A stretch of 64,000 nucleotides of DNA from Tomocerus qinae (Eukaryota > Arthropoda > Collembola > Entomobryomorpha > Tomoceridae). The notes beneath the pieces are model-generated. The model was not told the origin of the DNA. It did not search any database and saw only the letters and a list, made by a program, of their open reading frames with translations. Positions within the stretch are counted from its first letter, which is position 1, and each line of letters begins with the position of its first letter. Below, piece after piece: positions 63,201-64,000 of this stretch. The position numbers and the translations under genes were made by a program. The stretch spans positions 20,492,880 through 20,556,879 of the forward strand of contig CM034550.1 in NCBI GenBank assembly GCA_020055645.1. Direction: 5' to 3'.

Positions 63201-64000
63201 CTGTAATTCCCTTCCACGTCTCAACCAGCCGACAAATCCCGCAATTTCCCGTGCCCACAGCTTAGTCATGTCTGGGAAGAACGAGGGTGAGTCGGGTCCA
63301 GTCAAATCTGCACGCTACCGACCACCAGGTTTCCAACCTGGAAAAAGCAAACGGATTGATTCTGAAGATAAGACAACAAGTCAATCAACCCCGGTGCTAA
63401 CGCAAGATCCAGCCAATCTTCGAGTAAGAAAAGGACATAAAATATTATCTGTATCGCACTTCAATGCTAGATATTATGTCAGTTCGCATTTAAAGATACT
63501 TTCTAGAATGGCAGGATGCATTATACGTTATGAAATTCTTCAAGTGCAAACTTATGATTATTATATTGTTAGTTTTAATGGTAATAGTTGGCTACTTGCT
63601 ATATACTCATAGTTAAAGGTAAAAGATATAATGCTGATATTGTGGTCAATTAATGCTGTGCATTTTTCACACAGACTCGCAGTGATTCACTCGCAAGCAT
63701 TTTCCACGATTCTAAGTCCCAGATTAATATAAGAGGACAAGTTGAGTTCGGGCTTCAATACAATTACAAACTTGCGTGTCTTGAAGTCAGAGTTAAGCAA
63801 TGTCGCGACCTTGCCGCCGTTGACTCTAAAAGAAATCGCTCCGACCCGTAAGAAAATCATAAAAGCAATCTTTTATCATAAGTAGACTAGCACAATCTTT
63901 TTTTCACATTCAGAACTCATTCCTTCCCTTCTTATCTTAGATACGTTAAGGCTTATCTACTCCCTGACAAATCTAAAGGTGGGAAAAGGAAAACAAAAAC
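45091..64000 (+). CDS. btsz: Bitesize / synaptotagmin-like protein (Slp) gene, partial at both ends
   Basis: Slp-family proteins tether Rab-carrying vesicles to membranes. Fly bitesize also organises apical actin through Moesin and phosphoinositides. Seven exons are visible: 45091-45282, 46614-46693, 46948-47157, 54192-62148, 63096-63423, 63675-63847 and 63941 to the edge. All six joins have GT-AG sites and matching phase, giving about 3,000 codons. In order they carry a four-CxxC zinc finger of the Slp Rab-binding domain, a very long Ser/Asn/Gln-rich disordered linker, and the start of a C2A domain (SDPYVKAYLLPDKS, then GGKRKTK). This architecture separates it from rabphilin, whose linker is short. 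The first Rab-binding helix, the rest of C2A and C2B lie outside what is visible. The gene symbol is inferred from architecture; Slp4/5-like is the same call in vertebrate terms. Confidence 0.85.
45283..46613. other. btsz: btsz intron
   Basis: Begins gtaaga and ends ttttattttgcag. No embedded gene or repeat seen. Confidence 0.7.
46614..46693 (+). CDS. btsz: btsz small exon after the zinc finger
   Basis: This 80-nt exon is flanked by ttttgcag and gtgagc. In the phase set by the preceding exon it reads ASDELAKGTKSLGRDS, then RSIRRSWTIS, without a stop. In the other two frames one has an early stop and the other does not join its neighbours. It corresponds to the basic linker after the Slp zinc finger; no specific fold is expected. 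The phase fit on both sides is the main support. Confidence 0.7.
46948..47157 (+). CDS. btsz: btsz exon: Ser/Gln-rich linker
   Basis: The 210-nt exon follows gatacag and ends at gtaagt, both phases matching. It encodes a hydrophilic linker (PQRAQTNSPVLKSYTILYPE, later SSSRQFHSLPRMSSGSERSK and KIKRSFNSDFEKE). The RSK/KIKRS basic-serine stretch looks like a phosphorylation or membrane-contact segment, but this is only inference. The next exon lies 7 kb away. Confidence 0.75.
47158..54191. other. btsz: Large btsz intron (7.0 kb)
   Basis: Begins gtaagt and ends ttgtattttcag. No coding exon, RNA gene or transposon could be supported on either strand. An ATG at 54149 is open into the next exon but lies across its acceptor, so it could start an alternative transcript if a promoter exists in the intron. 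Fly bitesize is known for several alternative starts. Confidence 0.6.
54192..62148 (+). CDS. btsz: btsz giant exon: ~2,650-codon disordered linker
   Basis: A single 7,957-nt exon, open throughout, from ttttcag to gtaagt. It encodes the region between the Rab-binding zinc finger and the C2 domains, probably the scaffold part of the protein. It is rich in Ser, Asn, Gln, Thr and His with homopolymers (a Ser run near 57560, poly-Asn patches) and acidic blocks (FEDEEDDEDDDEDGG near 57770-57815). Within it: a Cys cluster at 58703-58797 (YCSECSCS, then CAACVQRQC); two copies of an LEKYF motif near 60807 and 60984; and a C-terminal part that looks more ordered and conserved, with TWSSDEEVNIMMSKLRQLIK (61501-61560), LENELIRLMKTDNLKNIVEY and VMHHIGNRLAVWM (about 61915-61955). 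The last segments may be helical. Codon-level repeats are few, so this is real coding sequence, not a minisatellite. Confidence 0.88.
62149..63095. other. btsz: btsz intron
   Basis: Begins gtaagt and ends tactgtgttacag. AT-rich; nothing else recognised. Confidence 0.7.
63096..63423 (+). CDS. btsz: btsz exon: linker before C2A
   Basis: 328 nt, entering in phase 2 (AG|A giving Arg) and leaving in phase 0 at gtaaga. It encodes SILRSSSLHHLANSQPIEEN, an acidic EEEEP patch, then SLPRMTNLCNSLPRLNQP and a basic/proline segment ending in PVLTQDPANLR. The repeated SLPR words resemble short docking or phosphorylation motifs. It directly precedes the C2A exon, as in Slp-family genes. Confidence 0.8.
63675..63847 (+). 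CDS. btsz: btsz exon: first half of C2A domain
   Basis: 173 nt after cacacag, ending in phase 2 at gtaaga. It encodes TRSDSLASIFHDSKS, then GQVEFGLQYNYK (the first C2A strand, GeveFaLqYny), CLEVRVKQCRDLAAVDSKRN and RSDP. Both acidic positions of the first calcium-binding loop (Asp in AVD and in SDPYVK) are kept, so calcium or phospholipid binding by C2A is possible. The SDP|YVK codon is split by the next intron. Confidence 0.9.
63941..64000 (+). CDS. btsz: btsz exon: C2A continues past the window edge
   Basis: Follows cttatcttag. CC from the previous exon plus A gives Pro, then YVKAYLLPDKSKGGKRKTK, the most conserved strand and polybasic part of Slp C2A domains, implicated in phosphoinositide binding. 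The exon runs off the window. Confidence 0.9.

Overview
The window looks like eukaryotic nuclear DNA, most probably from an arthropod. It is AT-rich, its genes are split by GT-AG introns, and it holds decayed non-LTR retrotransposons, a DDE transposon gene, huge minisatellites and a bitesize-type (synaptotagmin-like) gene with one exon of about 8 kb. A springtail-like source is a guess from the general look of the proteins. All functional calls come from reading the translations; no search was run.

Layout. 1-2.25 kb: a small + strand gene for a C-terminally membrane-anchored protein of unknown function, with an uncertain 5' end. 2.5-3.2 kb: a decayed reverse-transcriptase-like remnant (-). 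3.68-6.56 kb: a two-exon DDE transposase gene (+) with an N-terminal zinc-finger region, a one-base frameshift and a C-terminal SWIM zinc finger. 7.46-9.15 kb: two decayed copies of one LINE (-) separated by a 19-20 bp minisatellite. 9.15-10.81 kb: a probable mobile element swollen by two internal minisatellites. 11.19-11.95 kb: an AT-rich ~40 bp minisatellite. 12.31-27.34 kb: about 327 copies of a 46 bp satellite with higher-order blocks. Its first 234 units keep perfect length, then indels appear suddenly. The right edge reads like a mixture of satellite and flanking sequence. 27.79-28.01 kb: a fold-back repeat.

28.57-29.13 kb: a complete three-exon fatty-acid-binding protein gene (-), the cleanest gene here. 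29.1-45.1 kb: about 16 kb with no gene that I can support, holding one ~100 bp-armed inverted repeat and scattered pentamer-rich islands.

45.09-64.0 kb: a bitesize/Slp-family gene (+), running off the right edge. A four-CxxC Rab-binding-type zinc finger exon is followed by two small exons, a 7 kb intron, a 7,957-nt exon for a disordered Ser/Asn/Gln-rich linker, and the exons that begin the C2A domain. All seven exon joins keep phase. The N-terminal helix of the Rab-binding domain, the end of C2A and C2B are not visible.

The genes show no operon-like relation. The left half is a mobile-element and satellite domain, and the right half is one long gene.
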